NCBI GenBank assembly: GCA_900754075.1 | Contig: CAAEBN010000017.1 | Location: 49,815-113,814 of the forward strand | From: an uncultured Collinsella sp. | GTDB lineage: Bacteria > Actinomycetota > Coriobacteriia > Coriobacteriales > Coriobacteriaceae | DNA length: 64,000 nucleotides | Direction of reading: 5' to 3' | In this document: positions 54,601 to 63,647 of the stretch, one piece after another | Position numbering within the stretch: position 1 is the first letter of the stretch | Layout of the letters: each line of letters begins with the position of its first letter | Made by a program: the position numbers and the translations under genes | The notes under the pieces: generated by a model | The model's input: the letters and a program-made list of their open reading frames with translations, nothing else | Told to the model about the DNA's origin: nothing | Databases searched by the model: none

Positions 54601-54620
54601 GGGGCCTCCGGGCCCCTTAA
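54601..54620 (+). terminator. Probable terminator after the CinA-like gene
   Basis: GGGGCC/GGCCCC with a TCCG loop, followed by TTAATTG. The T-run is short. Confidence 0.5.
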
Positions 54621-54717
54621 TTGTGGAGATAGGGACCTCTGGCGAATTTGCTCTTAGTGCAGGTAGTTGGCGTAATCTTGCTCGTCATGCCTTGCTTGGT
54701 TCGTCTGCAGTCAAGTT

Positions 54718-54761
54718 TTTGGTCAGTGTTTGGTCGGCGTTTGGTTGGGTTTTGGAAAGGT
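54718..54761 (+). repeat. Four 11-bp tandem repeats upstream of recA
   Basis: TTTGGTCAGTG, TTTGGTCGGCG, TTTGGTTGGGT and TTTGGAAAGGT follow each other without gaps, each starting TTTGG. They end 26 bp before the recA -35. The period is close to one DNA turn, so a bound protein would meet the same face four times. Confidence 0.7.
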
Positions 54762-54787
54762 CGGCTGCATATGATTTATCTGAACGG

Positions 54788-54816
54788 TTGACCACGAACA
54801 GCCGTTCGTTTATTAT
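54788..54816 (+). promoter_or_regulatory. recA promoter with LexA (SOS) box
   Basis: TTGACC (54788-54793) and TATTAT (54811-54816) with a 17-bp spacer. The spacer contains CGAACAGCCGTTCG (54795-54808), a perfect match to the Gram-positive/actinobacterial LexA consensus CGAAC-N4-GTTCG. LexA bound here would block RNA polymerase. Confidence 0.93.
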
Positions 54817-54846
54817 CGATGCAGGTTGTTAAGAGGAGGGCTATTC

Positions 54847-55995
54847 ATGGCCAAGAATTCAGGTCCCGTACGTACCGTTCATGCTCGCACGACGGGTAAA
54901 GAGCGCGATGAGATGATCGCCACCACCAAGGCCGAGATCGAGAAGAAATTCGGCCAGGGTTCCATCATGAGGTACGGCGACGGTGGTCCCGAGCTCGAGG
55001 TCGAGGCCATTCCCACGGGCGCCCTGGCCCTCGATGCCGCGCTGGGCATCGGCGGCGTGCCTCGCGGCCGTATCGTCGAGATTTACGGTCCCGAGTCCTC
55101 CGGTAAGACAACGCTTTCGCTCGAGATTTTGGCAGAGGCCCAGGCTATGGGCGGCGTCGTGGCATTTATTGATGCCGAGCACGCGCTCGATCCCACGTAT
55201 GCCGCGCGTATCGGCGTTGACATCGATGAGGTCCTCATTTCCCAGCCCGATACGGGCGAGCAGGCGCTCGAGATCGTCGACATGCTCGTTCGCTCTGGCG
55301 CCATCGACGCCATCGTCGTCGACTCTGTCGCCGCTTTGACTCCGCGTGCCGAGATCGAGGGCGAGATCGGCGACACTACGGTCGGCCTTCAAGCCCGTCT
55401 GATGAGCCAGGCACTCCGTAAGCTCGCAGGCTCGCTCGCCAAATCTAAAACGACCTGCATCTTCATTAACCAGCTGCGCGAGAAGATCGGCGTCATGTTC
55501 GGCAACCCCGAGACTACGACGGGCGGCCGCGCCCTCAAGTTCTTCTCGTCGGTGCGCATCGATATTCGCCGCATCGACAGCATCAAGCTCAAGGACGAGG
55601 TCATCGGCAATCGTGTGCGCGCCAAGGTCGTTAAGAACAAGGTGGCCGCTCCGTTCCGCTCGGCCGAGTTCGACATCATGTACGGCACGGGCATCTCTAA
55701 GGAGGGCTCGATTCTTGATATGGCTGTCGAGTGCGGTATCTGCAAAAAGATGGGCTCTTGGTTTGCTTACGGCGAGGACAAGCTCGGTAATGGTCGCGAG
55801 GCAGCTAAGGCCTTCCTGCGCGAACACCCAGATTGTGCTGACGAGATCGAGCATAAGGTTCGCCTCGCCTGCGGCCTTGAATTCGATGACGATGCTCCGT
55901 CCGAGGTCGAGCTGACCGATCAGCCCGAAACCGAGGAGTTCGATGAGCTTTACGCCATCGATGGCTCTGCGATGCTCGATGACGACGACGAGTAG
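54847..55995 (+). CDS. recA: Recombinase RecA
   Basis: Strand-exchange ATPase and LexA co-protease. The 382-residue product has Walker A GPESSGKT at residues 81-88, [53 protein letters not shown], and the C-terminal acidic tail ([22 protein letters not shown]). ATG 54847 has GAGGAGGG upstream; TTG 54826 is rejected because it precedes that site. recX follows 11 bases later, making a LexA-controlled recA-recX unit. Confidence 0.98.
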   Translation: MAKNSGPVRTVHARTTGKERDEMIATTKAEIEKKFGQGSIMRYGDGGPELEVEAIPTGALALDAALGIGGVPRGRIVEIYGPESSGKTTLSLEILAEAQAMGGVVAFIDAEHALDPTYAARIGVDIDEVLISQPDTGEQALEIVDMLVRSGAIDAIVVDSVAALTPRAEIEGEIGDTTVGLQARLMSQALRKLAGSLAKSKTTCIFINQLREKIGVMFGNPETTTGGRALKFFSSVRIDIRRIDSIKLKDEVIGNRVRAKVVKNKVAAPFRSAEFDIMYGTGISKEGSILDMAVECGICKKMGSWFAYGEDKLGNGREAAKAFLREHPDCADEIEHKVRLACGLEFDDDAPSEVELTDQPETEEFDELYAIDGSAMLDDDDE

Positions 55996-56006
55996 CGGAT
56001 GCCCTC

Positions 56007-56699
56007 ATGTCGTATACGGTGACCGAGGCCACGGTCGTCTTTCCCGATAAGAAGGCGGCCTCCTCGTTCTCGAGTGGGTATGCATCAAAAAAGCCTTGCG
56101 CACATATCGACTGTGAACTCGAGGGCGGTTTTGAACGATCCATTTGGATTCCTGTTCGTGTCGCGCGCCTGTTTCTTAAAAATCGCCCCGAACTTCCCTG
56201 CGATTGGGATGAGTTTCGCGAGGCGGTGCAGCTCATTGAGCGTAAATGCGCGCTTACCATGGTGACTGAGATGCTGTCGCGCCGCGATCATGCCACCGGT
56301 GAGGTCCGTGATAAGTTGTCTCGCTATGGTTTTCGCGCGGACGCGATTGAATTCGCCGTTGAGCGTGCCACTGAGTATCGTTTTTTAGATGAGAACCGCT
56401 TTTGTTCGTACTTTATCGAGGAACGCAAACGACGCGGCTGGGGACAGCGCAAGATTGAGACCGAGCTCAAGCGCCGCCATGTCGTACTCGATGATATCCC
56501 CGGCTATCCCGAGGATTATTTTGCCGTTGAGGACGACTTGGCTCGCGCGTCGGCTTTACTCGCGAAGCGTCGCGTTCCCGAGACACGTGGATTCGAAAAA
56601 CTCGTCCGGTTTTTGATGGGTAAGGGCTTTTCGTACCACATCGCCGCCGATGCCGTTAAGGCGCGTCTCGATGCCGAACGTGAGGAATGTGCAGTTTAG
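56007..56699 (+). CDS. recX: Regulatory protein RecX
   Basis: Binds RecA filaments and limits recombination. The 230-residue product has the RecX three-helix repeats: ALTMVTEMLSRRDHATGEVR, FLDENRFCSYFIEERKRRGW with GQRKIETELKRR, and a third repeat near KLVRFLMGKGFSYHIAADAV. The first 65 residues form a beta-rich extension seen in other Gram-positive forms. The start ATG 56007 lacks a strong ribosome site. Confidence 0.9.
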   Translation: MSYTVTEATVVFPDKKAASSFSSGYASKKPCAHIDCELEGGFERSIWIPVRVARLFLKNRPELPCDWDEFREAVQLIERKCALTMVTEMLSRRDHATGEVRDKLSRYGFRADAIEFAVERATEYRFLDENRFCSYFIEERKRRGWGQRKIETELKRRHVVLDDIPGYPEDYFAVEDDLARASALLAKRRVPETRGFEKLVRFLMGKGFSYHIAADAVKARLDAEREECAV

Positions 56700-56761
56700 A
56701 CACATGTGTTTTGCGCACCTGCCGTTCACCGCCTTTTAGCCGCCGTGCTGGGTCCATTTAT

Positions 56762-56801
56762 TTGACAGTTGTTGCGGTTCAACGTACGATAAACACTGTC
56801 A
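56762..56801 (+). promoter_or_regulatory. rny promoter flanked by an inverted repeat
   Basis: TTGACA (56762-56767) and TACGAT (56785-56790) with a 17-bp spacer form a near-consensus promoter. TGACAGT (56763-56769) and its reverse complement ACTGTCA (56795-56801) flank it, which could be an operator covering the -35 and the start site. Confidence 0.75.
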
Positions 56802-56895
56802 TTTGCTTTGTGATATGTGCTCATCTTTGATGAGTTTGTTTATATGTTTATCTGTATCCGACCCGCATAAGCTGCGCCCATATTACTCAAATGTC

Positions 56896-56930
56896 GCGAG
56901 CCGTTCGTAAGGACGGTTCGCTTTGTTGTG
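56896..56930 (+). promoter_or_regulatory. Terminator-like hairpin in the rny leader
   Basis: A 9-bp stem with one G-U (56896-56904 with 56913-56921), an eight-base loop, then TTTGTTGTG. It lies inside a leader of about 160 nt. A weaker hairpin (56820-56825 with 56829-56834) precedes a T-rich stretch. Either could attenuate transcription or act as an RNase target. Confidence 0.5.
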
Positions 56931-56956
56931 TAACGAATCCATAAAAAGGAGTGAGC

Positions 56957-58507
56957 ATGCCTATCATCGCAGCGCTCGTTGGCATTGTTTTGGGTGCCAT
57001 CGCCGCCATTGCCTACATGCGCACCGCCAAGCAGGGTAGTCTTCACGAGGCCGACGAAAAGATCCAGTCGGCACACGCACAGGCTGAGTCCCTCATCGGT
57101 GATGCAAAGCGTCAGGCCGAGACCCTCAAAAAAGAGGCTCTGCTTGAGGCCAAGGAAGAGATTATCAAGAACAAGCAGGCTGCCGAGGCCGAGGACAAGC
57201 AGCGTAAGAACGAGATTCGTACGCTCGAGAACCGCGTGATGCAGCGCGAGGAGTCTCTCGATCGCCGCAACGATGCCCTCGACAAGCGTGAGCATCAGCT
57301 GTCCAGCCAGGCTGGCCAGGTCGAGAAGCGCTCCCGCGAACTTGAGGAGCTCTGCGCCAAGCAGACCTCGGAGCTCGAGCGCATCGCCGACCTGACCCGC
57401 GAGGACGCTCACAAGGAGCTCCTCGACAAGGTTCGCGGCGAGGTTACCCACGAGGCTGCCACGATTATCCGCGAGTCCGAGCAGCAGGTTCGCGCCGAGT
57501 GCCACAAGACCGCTCAGGAAATCTTGTCCCTGGCTATTCAGCGCTGTGCCGCCGACCACACCGCCGAGGTTACCGTTACCTCCGTGCATATTCCGTCTGA
57601 CGACCTGAAGGGTCGCATCATCGGCCGCGAGGGTCGCAACATCCGCACCTTCGAGCAGGTTTCCGGCGTCAACCTCGTGATCGATGATACGCCCGAGACC
57701 GTCGTGCTTTCGAGTTTCGATCCGGTCCGTCGCGAGACCGCGCGCGTCGCCCTCGAGAACCTTATTGCTGACGGCCGCATTCACCCTGCCCGCATCGAGG
57801 AGATGTATCACAAGGCCGCCGACTTGGTTCAGCAGCGCGTGCGCGAGGCTGGCGAACAGGCTGCCTTCGATACCGGTATCCACGACCTGCACCCCGAGAT
57901 CGTTAAGACCCTGGGCGCTCTGCGCTACCGCACCTCGTTTGGTCAGAACGTGCTCCAGCATTCCCTCGAGGTTTCCGACCTGTGCGGCGTGATGGCTTCC
58001 GAGCTTGGCCTGGACGTTGTGACCGCCAAGCGTGCCGGCCTGCTGCACGATCTTGGCAAGGCTATCGACCATGACGTCGAGGGTCCGCATGCCGTTATCG
58101 GCGCCGAGCTCGCCCGTCGCTATGGCGAGAAGCCCGTTATCGTTCACGCTATCGAGGCTCACCACGCCGACGTCGACCCCAACACGGTGCTCGATGTTCT
58201 GGTCCAGGCCGCCGATGCCGTATCTGCCTCTCGCCCCGGTGCCCGTCGCGAATCGGCCGAGAACTACATCAAGCGTCTTGAGAAGCTCGAGGAGATCGCC
58301 AACTCCCATGACGGCGTCGAGCGTACCTATGCCATGCAGGCTGGCCGTGAGGTCCACGTCATGGTTCAGCCGGACAAGATTTCCGATGCCCAGTCCACGG
58401 TTCTGGCTCATGACATCGCCCATCAGATCGAGGAAGAGATGGAGTATCCCGGTCAGGTGCGCGTCGTCGTGATTCGCGAGAGCCGCGCTGTCGATATCGC
58501 TAAATAA
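56957..58507 (+). CDS. rny: Ribonuclease Y
   Basis: Membrane-anchored endoribonuclease that starts mRNA decay in Gram-positives. The 516-residue product has an N-terminal membrane helix ([19 protein letters not shown]), and a long coiled coil (about 30-200, rich in Glu, Lys, Ala, Gln). A KH domain ([20 protein letters not shown]) and an HD domain ([20 protein letters not shown]) follow. ATG 56957 is five bases after AAGGAG; GTG 56951 overlaps that site. The next gene starts one base after its stop. Confidence 0.96.
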   Translation: MPIIAALVGIVLGAIAAIAYMRTAKQGSLHEADEKIQSAHAQAESLIGDAKRQAETLKKEALLEAKEEIIKNKQAAEAEDKQRKNEIRTLENRVMQREESLDRRNDALDKREHQLSSQAGQVEKRSRELEELCAKQTSELERIADLTREDAHKELLDKVRGEVTHEAATIIRESEQQVRAECHKTAQEILSLAIQRCAADHTAEVTVTSVHIPSDDLKGRIIGREGRNIRTFEQVSGVNLVIDDTPETVVLSSFDPVRRETARVALENLIADGRIHPARIEEMYHKAADLVQQRVREAGEQAAFDTGIHDLHPEIVKTLGALRYRTSFGQNVLQHSLEVSDLCGVMASELGLDVVTAKRAGLLHDLGKAIDHDVEGPHAVIGAELARRYGEKPVIVHAIEAHHADVDPNTVLDVLVQAADAVSASRPGARRESAENYIKRLEKLEEIANSHDGVERTYAMQAGREVHVMVQPDKISDAQSTVLAHDIAHQIEEEMEYPGQVRVVVIRESRAVDIAK

Positions 58508-58508
58508 C

Positions 58509-59594
58509 ATGAACGACGCGAACGAGCTCATCTCATTTATCGCGTCGATGTCGGGGGAGGGCAACCTTCGCGTCGAGGAGAACCTTGGCGAGGGGTATGT
58601 CCGCCTCCGCGTTTCGGAGGCCGAGCGGCGCCAGGCAAAGCACGACATCCAGCATGTTGAGGATATTGTCATCGAAATGCTGCGCAACGCTCGTGATGCC
58701 GGCGCCGACAAGGTCTATCTCGCCACAACCAAGGAAGATGGCGTCCGTACGCTCGTCTTTCTGGATAACGGCTCGGGCGTGCCGCAGGATATGCAGGAGC
58801 GCATCTTCGATGCCCGCGTTACCTCCAAGCTCGAGAGCATGAAGATGGATCGTTGGGGCGTTCACGGTCGAGGCATGGCATTGTTCTCGATTAAGCAGAA
58901 CACCGACGAGGCACGTGTTGTCGCCTCTGATGTTGATCTTGGCTCGGTCTTTAAGGTGAGCGTCGCTACCGACCGCCTTGGCGAGCGCGCCGATCAGTCC
59001 AGCTGGCCTCAGGCCGTGAAGGACGAGGACGGTCACTATGTCTGCGCCCGTGGCCCTCACAACATCATTCGCGCCGCCTGCGAGTTTGCCCTCGAGGAGC
59101 TGCGCGCTTGTGATGTCTATCTGGGGTCCCCGTCCGAGATCGCCGCGACGCTGCATGCGCAGGCCTCCAGCCGTCTCGATGCTTCTCGTCTTTTGTTTAT
59201 CGATGACGAAGCCGAGCTTCCCGTGGTCGATCGACTGGGTCTTGCTTCGGATGCGGAAGACTTTATCCGTATCTGTTCGGGTTTGGGCCTTGAGATGTCC
59301 GAGCGTACGGCGCACCGTATCTTGGCTGGCCAGATTAAGCCCGTTCGCGGTGTGACCGCACGCCTGCTACGCGAGCGCGATTCGTCCTCACATGCGTCTG
59401 CTCCGGTTGATCTCGCCAAAGATCGTCGCGGGCTGCGTATCGCCAAGGACGACATGGCGCAGTTCTCGCGGGCCGTGGAGCGCGACTTTAACGACCTTGC
59501 ATCGCGGTACTATCTCAACCTTTGCGGCGATCCCAAGATTCGTGTTTCGCGTGATCGTATTACCGTGACGTTCGATCTTGCCAAAGAGGAATAG
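58509..59594 (+). CDS. GHKL-type ATPase of unknown function, next to rny
   Basis: The 361-residue product has a complete Bergerat ATP-binding fold like Hsp90, MutL and histidine kinases: N box with E56, N60 and D63 (IEMLRNARDAGA), G1 box DNGSG at 86-90, and G2 box GVHGRGMALFS from 117. There is no histidine-kinase dimerisation or receiver domain and no MutL endonuclease motif. The rest (about 150-361) resembles no family I can name; it is soluble, with a basic segment near 265-300 (RTAHRILAGQIKPVRGVTAR). It starts one base after rny without its own ribosome site, so it is probably translationally coupled and works with RNase Y or with the next gene, spoVS. Confidence 0.8.
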   Translation: MNDANELISFIASMSGEGNLRVEENLGEGYVRLRVSEAERRQAKHDIQHVEDIVIEMLRNARDAGADKVYLATTKEDGVRTLVFLDNGSGVPQDMQERIFDARVTSKLESMKMDRWGVHGRGMALFSIKQNTDEARVVASDVDLGSVFKVSVATDRLGERADQSSWPQAVKDEDGHYVCARGPHNIIRAACEFALEELRACDVYLGSPSEIAATLHAQASSRLDASRLLFIDDEAELPVVDRLGLASDAEDFIRICSGLGLEMSERTAHRILAGQIKPVRGVTARLLRERDSSSHASAPVDLAKDRRGLRIAKDDMAQFSRAVERDFNDLASRYYLNLCGDPKIRVSRDRITVTFDLAKEE

Positions 59595-59616
59595 CATCTT
59601 TACCGAGTCCGTTCGG

Positions 59617-59622
59617 TACGAT
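59617..59622 (+). promoter_or_regulatory. Possible spoVS promoter (-10)
   Basis: TACGAT, identical to the rny -10, about 50 bp before spoVS. No matching -35. Confidence 0.3.
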
Positions 59623-59668
59623 ACAGTTATTGCAGTTAAAACGTACTTTTAAACGCAGGAGTTTCTTC

Positions 59669-59986
59669 ATGGATTGCCTGAAGGTATCAAGCAAATCATC
59701 GCCCGCGTCCGTTGCCGGCGCCATTGCCGGCATGGTCAAAGATGGTGTTCCCGTCAATATTCAGTGTGTCGGCGCGGGCGCCGTCAACCAGGCCATTAAG
59801 GCTGTGGCCATTGCACGCGGATTTTTGATTCCGACCGGGTTTGATATTTCCTGCGCGCCGGTGTTCTCCGACATCCTCATCAACGGGGAGTCGCGCACGG
59901 CCATCCGTCTTTCTATTTACGTTCATCAGATTAATCGAGCTGCTATGGATAACGTTGTGATGGACGACGTTAAGCCTGTGGCATAG
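59669..59986 (+). CDS. spoVS: Stage V sporulation protein S-like (SpoVS)
   Basis: Small Alba-like fold protein; in Bacillus it affects septation and spore coat assembly, and related proteins are thought to bind nucleic acid. The 105-residue product matches the family over its first 86 residues (LKVSSKSSPASVAGAIAGMV; GAGAVNQAIKAVAIARGF; RTAIRLSIYV) and adds a C-terminal tail of about 18 residues. ATG 59669 has GCAGGAG seven bases upstream. No other sporulation genes are in the window and Collinsella does not form spores, so a vegetative RNA or DNA role is likely. Confidence 0.93.
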   Translation: MDCLKVSSKSSPASVAGAIAGMVKDGVPVNIQCVGAGAVNQAIKAVAIARGFLIPTGFDISCAPVFSDILINGESRTAIRLSIYVHQINRAAMDNVVMDDVKPVA

Positions 59987-60049
59987 AGTTTTTACTCTTT
60001 GCCCGCCCTCTTTGATTCCGCCTATTCCACCTCGTTAGGACTTATACAC

Positions 60050-61420
60050 ATGGACCAGGGTTCCGTACGCGATATTCTTGCCGGTAAAACCTACTTCATC
60101 CGCACCTTTGGCTGCCAGATGAATCAGCACGACTCCGAGCGCGTGAGTGGCCTGCTCGACTCGTATGGCTGCCTTATGGCGCTCGATCCGGAGCATGCTG
60201 ACATTGTCGTGTTCATGACGTGCTGCGTTCGAGAGGCCGCTGACACCCGTCTGTACGGTCAGTGCAACTCTTGTAAGAGCCTCCCGCCTTCGCCCTCGGG
60301 CAAGCGCGTGGTCGCCGTGGGCGGCTGCATCGCGCAGCGCGACGGCGAGGGCCTGCTCACGAATGTCGATAACGTCAATGTCATCTTTGGTACGCATTCT
60401 ATCGCGCATGTTGCCGAGCTCATTGCCGAGGCATTCTTGGACGGCAAGCGTCATATTCGCACCAACGAGCACGAGGACACGGATGCTATGAGCATGCCGT
60501 GGCATCGTGAGACTCAGTATCATGCCTGGGTCCCCATTATGACGGGCTGTAATAACTTCTGCACCTATTGCATTGTGCCGTATGTGCGCGGTCGCGAAAA
60601 GAGCCGTCCTTTCGAGGAGATTGTCGACGAGGTAACCGGTCTAGTACGCCAGGGCGTGCGTGAGGTCACGCTGCTGGGTCAAAACGTCAACTCCTATGGT
60701 CGCGACCTGTTTGGCAAGCCACGCTTTGCCGACCTGTTGCGTGCCGTGGGCGATACGGGTGTAGAGCGTATTTTCTTTACTTCCTCGCATCCCAAAGACC
60801 TGCTGCCCGAGACTATCGACGCTATGGCCGAGACGCCTGCCGTCATGCCGCAACTGCACTTGGCAGTTCAGTCGGGCTCGACTCGAATCCTTAAAGAGAT
60901 GAATCGTCGCTATACGCGCGAGGATTATCTGGGCCTGGTCGATCGCATCCGCAATCGCATGCCCGATATCGCGCTTTCGACCGATATCATCGTGGGCTTC
61001 CCCGGAGAGACCGAGGAAGACTTTGAGCAGACGCTCTCGCTTGCCGAGACGGTCCGTTATGCTCAGGCCTATACGTTTATCTATTCCAAGCGCGCCGGTA
61101 CTCCGGCAGCCGAGATTGACGATTCCACGCCGCATGAGGTGATTCTTGAGCGCTTCAACCGTCTGGTGAAGGTTATCGAGACCACTGCGCACGAGTATAA
61201 CCAGGGTGAGCTTCACACCGTCGTGCCGGCGCTTATTGAGGGTACGAGCAAAAAGAATGACGCGGTGCTGCTGGGCAAGAGTCCTAAGAATCAGACCGTT
61301 CATGCACCGATTCCCGAGGGCTACAGCATCGATCAGTTGATTGGCAAGATTGTCGATGTTGACATCGATGTTGCCAAGACGTGGTATCTGTCCGGATCCG
61401 TTGTGGGCGAGCCGCGCTAA
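60050..61420 (+). CDS. miaB: tRNA-2-methylthio-N6-dimethylallyladenosine synthase MiaB
   Basis: Radical SAM enzyme that adds methylthio to i6A37 made by MiaA, encoded next. The 456-residue product has N-terminal cluster cysteines C22 (TFGCQMNQHDSE), C58 and C93, the radical SAM triad C167, C171, C174 (GCNNFCTYC), VQSGSTRILKEMNRRYTRED and a TRAM domain. ATG 60050 has AGGA nine bases upstream and fits the family N terminus; TTG 59999 would add 17 unrelated residues. Its stop overlaps miaA. Confidence 0.96.
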   Translation: MDQGSVRDILAGKTYFIRTFGCQMNQHDSERVSGLLDSYGCLMALDPEHADIVVFMTCCVREAADTRLYGQCNSCKSLPPSPSGKRVVAVGGCIAQRDGEGLLTNVDNVNVIFGTHSIAHVAELIAEAFLDGKRHIRTNEHEDTDAMSMPWHRETQYHAWVPIMTGCNNFCTYCIVPYVRGREKSRPFEEIVDEVTGLVRQGVREVTLLGQNVNSYGRDLFGKPRFADLLRAVGDTGVERIFFTSSHPKDLLPETIDAMAETPAVMPQLHLAVQSGSTRILKEMNRRYTREDYLGLVDRIRNRMPDIALSTDIIVGFPGETEEDFEQTLSLAETVRYAQAYTFIYSKRAGTPAAEIDDSTPHEVILERFNRLVKVIETTAHEYNQGELHTVVPALIEGTSKKNDAVLLGKSPKNQTVHAPIPEGYSIDQLIGKIVDVDIDVAKTWYLSGSVVGEPR

Positions 61421-62358
61421 TGATTTCTCACGGGGCAAGCCTTTCTGCCGTTGCGATTGTCGGTCCGACCGCGGTTGGTAAAAGTGATGTCGCAGATCGT
61501 TTAGCGGCTCGTCTTTCGTCCGAAGTGCTGTCGTGTGACGCGATGCAAATCTATCGAGGCATGGATATCGGCACTGCCAAGATGGCACCAGAGGAATGCA
61601 CGGCGCCTCTACGCCTGGTCGATATTGTAGAACCGGGCGTTGCATATTCTGCAGCGTTGTATCAGGCAGACGCTCGTGTACATGTTGAGCGCTTGCTGGG
61701 CGAGGGCCGCCTACCGGTGTTTTGCGGGGGTACGGGCTTGTATCTCAAGGCGGCCCTGGATGAGATGGATTTTCCCTCGGGCGAACTTGAGGACGATCGC
61801 CGCGCGGGGTATCAGGAGCTTGCCGAGCGCATTGGCGAGGAAGCGCTGCACGCGCTGCTTGCCGAGCGTGACCCCGAGTCCGCCGCGGTCATCCACCCCC
61901 ATAATGTTCGTCGCGTGATTCGCGCGCTGGAAATGCACGATGATGGCGTGTCCTACGCGCAGCAAAAGTCGCAGTTTAGTGTTCCGCGCGAGCATTATCA
62001 CGCTCTGTGGTTTGGATTGATGCGTAATCGCGAGGCGCTTTACGAGCGAATTAACCTACGCGTCGATCTGATGTTTGAGCAGGGTCTTGTTGATGAGGTT
62101 CGCGGTCTTATGGACCAGGGGCTGGGAGATGCCCTGACTTCGATGCAAGCGATTGGCTATAAAGAGATTATCGATGCCTTTGACGGCGTGATGTCTATGG
62201 ATGAGGCTCGCGAACTCATCAAGATGCGCTCGCGCCGCTATGCCAAGCGTCAGCTTTCGTGGTTTAAACGCGACGACCGCATCGTGTGGTTCGACATGGA
62301 CGAGTTTACGATCGATGAGGTCGTTGAGGATATCCTTCATCGTATCGAGGCGGCCTAA
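61420..62358 (+). CDS. miaA: tRNA dimethylallyltransferase MiaA
   Basis: Transfers dimethylallyl to A37 of tRNAs reading UNN codons. The 312-residue product has the P-loop GPTAVGKS at 15-22, SCDAMQIYRGMDIGTAK, FCGGTGLYLKA, the VRRVIRALE segment, and AIGYKEI with RRYAKRQLSWFK. The start overlaps the miaB stop (TAATG), and its stop overlaps hflX the same way. Its isoprenoid donor comes from the MEP pathway genes at 7-11 kb. Confidence 0.96.
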   Translation: MISHGASLSAVAIVGPTAVGKSDVADRLAARLSSEVLSCDAMQIYRGMDIGTAKMAPEECTAPLRLVDIVEPGVAYSAALYQADARVHVERLLGEGRLPVFCGGTGLYLKAALDEMDFPSGELEDDRRAGYQELAERIGEEALHALLAERDPESAAVIHPHNVRRVIRALEMHDDGVSYAQQKSQFSVPREHYHALWFGLMRNREALYERINLRVDLMFEQGLVDEVRGLMDQGLGDALTSMQAIGYKEIIDAFDGVMSMDEARELIKMRSRRYAKRQLSWFKRDDRIVWFDMDEFTIDEVVEDILHRIEAA

Positions 62359-63647
62359 TGGCACGGTTTCCCCTCGTTCCCACGGCGCCTGAGCCTGAAC
62401 GTGCCGTTCTTGTCGGAGTTGAGTGGCGCGATAACGCCTGGCCGCTCGATCGTTCGCTTGACGAGCTTGAGCGCCTGGCCCATACGGCTGGCGCACAGTG
62501 CGTGGCGCGTTTGTCACAGCGCCTGGTTAAGCCGTATCCAAAATCGTTTATTGGCTCCGGTAAGGTTGAGGAGCTTTGCGGGCTCGTGCATCGTATGGAT
62601 GCCGATGTTGTTATCTTCGATGACGATTTAACGCCCTCGCAGCAGTCGTATCTTGAGAAAGCCGTGGGCGAACCGGTTAAGATCATCGACCGCACGGCGT
62701 TGATTCTCGATATCTTTGGCCTGCACGCTCAGACCCGTGAGGGCCGCCTTCAGGTGCAGCTAGCCCAATTGCAGTATCTGTTGCCCCGCTTGCGCGGTAT
62801 GTGGAGCCATCTTGCTAAAGAGCAGACACGCGGTGGCATTGGTTCGCGCTTTGGCCAGGGCGAAAGCCAGCTCGAGGTTGACCGACGTTTGATTCGCAAC
62901 AAGATTGCCGCACTTCGTCGCGAGCTTAAGCAGGTTGAACAGCGCCGCGATGTCCAGTCAAAAAGTCGTATCGAGTCGCCGGCGTTTCGCGTTGCCTTAG
63001 CCGGTTATACCAATGCCGGCAAGTCGACGTTGCTCAATCGCCTGACCGGGTCTACGGTGCTTTCACAGGACAAATTGTTTGCCACGCTTGATCCGACGAC
63101 GCGCTCGTATCGCTTGCCCGGTGGTCGTGGTATGACCATTACCGATACCGTTGGCTTTATTCAAAAGCTGCCGCATGGTCTCGTTGATGCCTTTAAGTCC
63201 ACGCTGTCTGAGGTCCTTGGTGCCGACCTGATCCTTAAAGTTGTGGATGCCTCTGACGAGGACTACGAGCGCCAACTCGAGGCAGTCGATCGCGTTCTTG
63301 ACGAGATCGGTGCCGGCGAGCGTTTGACGCTTACGGTGTTCAATAAAATCGACCTACTCGATAGCGTCGATCGATTGAGTTTCCATCGTCGTTATCCCGA
63401 GGCCGTGCTGTTCTCGGCCCAGACGGGCGAGGGGCTCGACGATCTCGTCGACCGTATTGCTCGTGAGGCAGCTGCCACCGATGTGTTGCTCTCCGCTGAT
63501 ATTCCGTATCGTGAGGGCGCCCTCATCACGCTGGTGCATGAGCAGGGAACCCTTCTGCATGAGGAATATCTAGAGGACGGCGTTCGCATTGTGGCGAAGC
63601 TGCCGGCCCGAATCGCGCCGCGTCTTGAGCGCTATCGTACGGAATAA
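62358..63647 (+). CDS. hflX: GTPase HflX
   Basis: Ribosome-splitting GTPase that rescues stalled or heat-damaged 70S and 100S particles. The 429-residue product has the N-terminal glycine-rich helical domain (HAQTREGRLQVQLAQLQYLL; RGGIGSRFGQGESQLEVDRR), the G domain with G1 GYTNAGKST, G3 DTVGFIQKLPH and G4 NKID, and a short C-terminal domain. Most neighbours of miaA-hflX in Firmicutes include hfq between them; here there is none. Its 3' end overlaps a convergent gene remnant by 16 bases. Confidence 0.95.
   Translation: MARFPLVPTAPEPERAVLVGVEWRDNAWPLDRSLDELERLAHTAGAQCVARLSQRLVKPYPKSFIGSGKVEELCGLVHRMDADVVIFDDDLTPSQQSYLEKAVGEPVKIIDRTALILDIFGLHAQTREGRLQVQLAQLQYLLPRLRGMWSHLAKEQTRGGIGSRFGQGESQLEVDRRLIRNKIAALRRELKQVEQRRDVQSKSRIESPAFRVALAGYTNAGKSTLLNRLTGSTVLSQDKLFATLDPTTRSYRLPGGRGMTITDTVGFIQKLPHGLVDAFKSTLSEVLGADLILKVVDASDEDYERQLEAVDRVLDEIGAGERLTLTVFNKIDLLDSVDRLSFHRRYPEAVLFSAQTGEGLDDLVDRIAREAAATDVLLSADIPYREGALITLVHEQGTLLHEEYLEDGVRIVAKLPARIAPRLERYRTE

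Noticed and set aside
54601..54846. Small RNA gene upstream of recA
   Set aside because: The region contains a short terminator-like hairpin, phased repeats and the recA promoter, but no separate promoter-terminator pair for an RNA.
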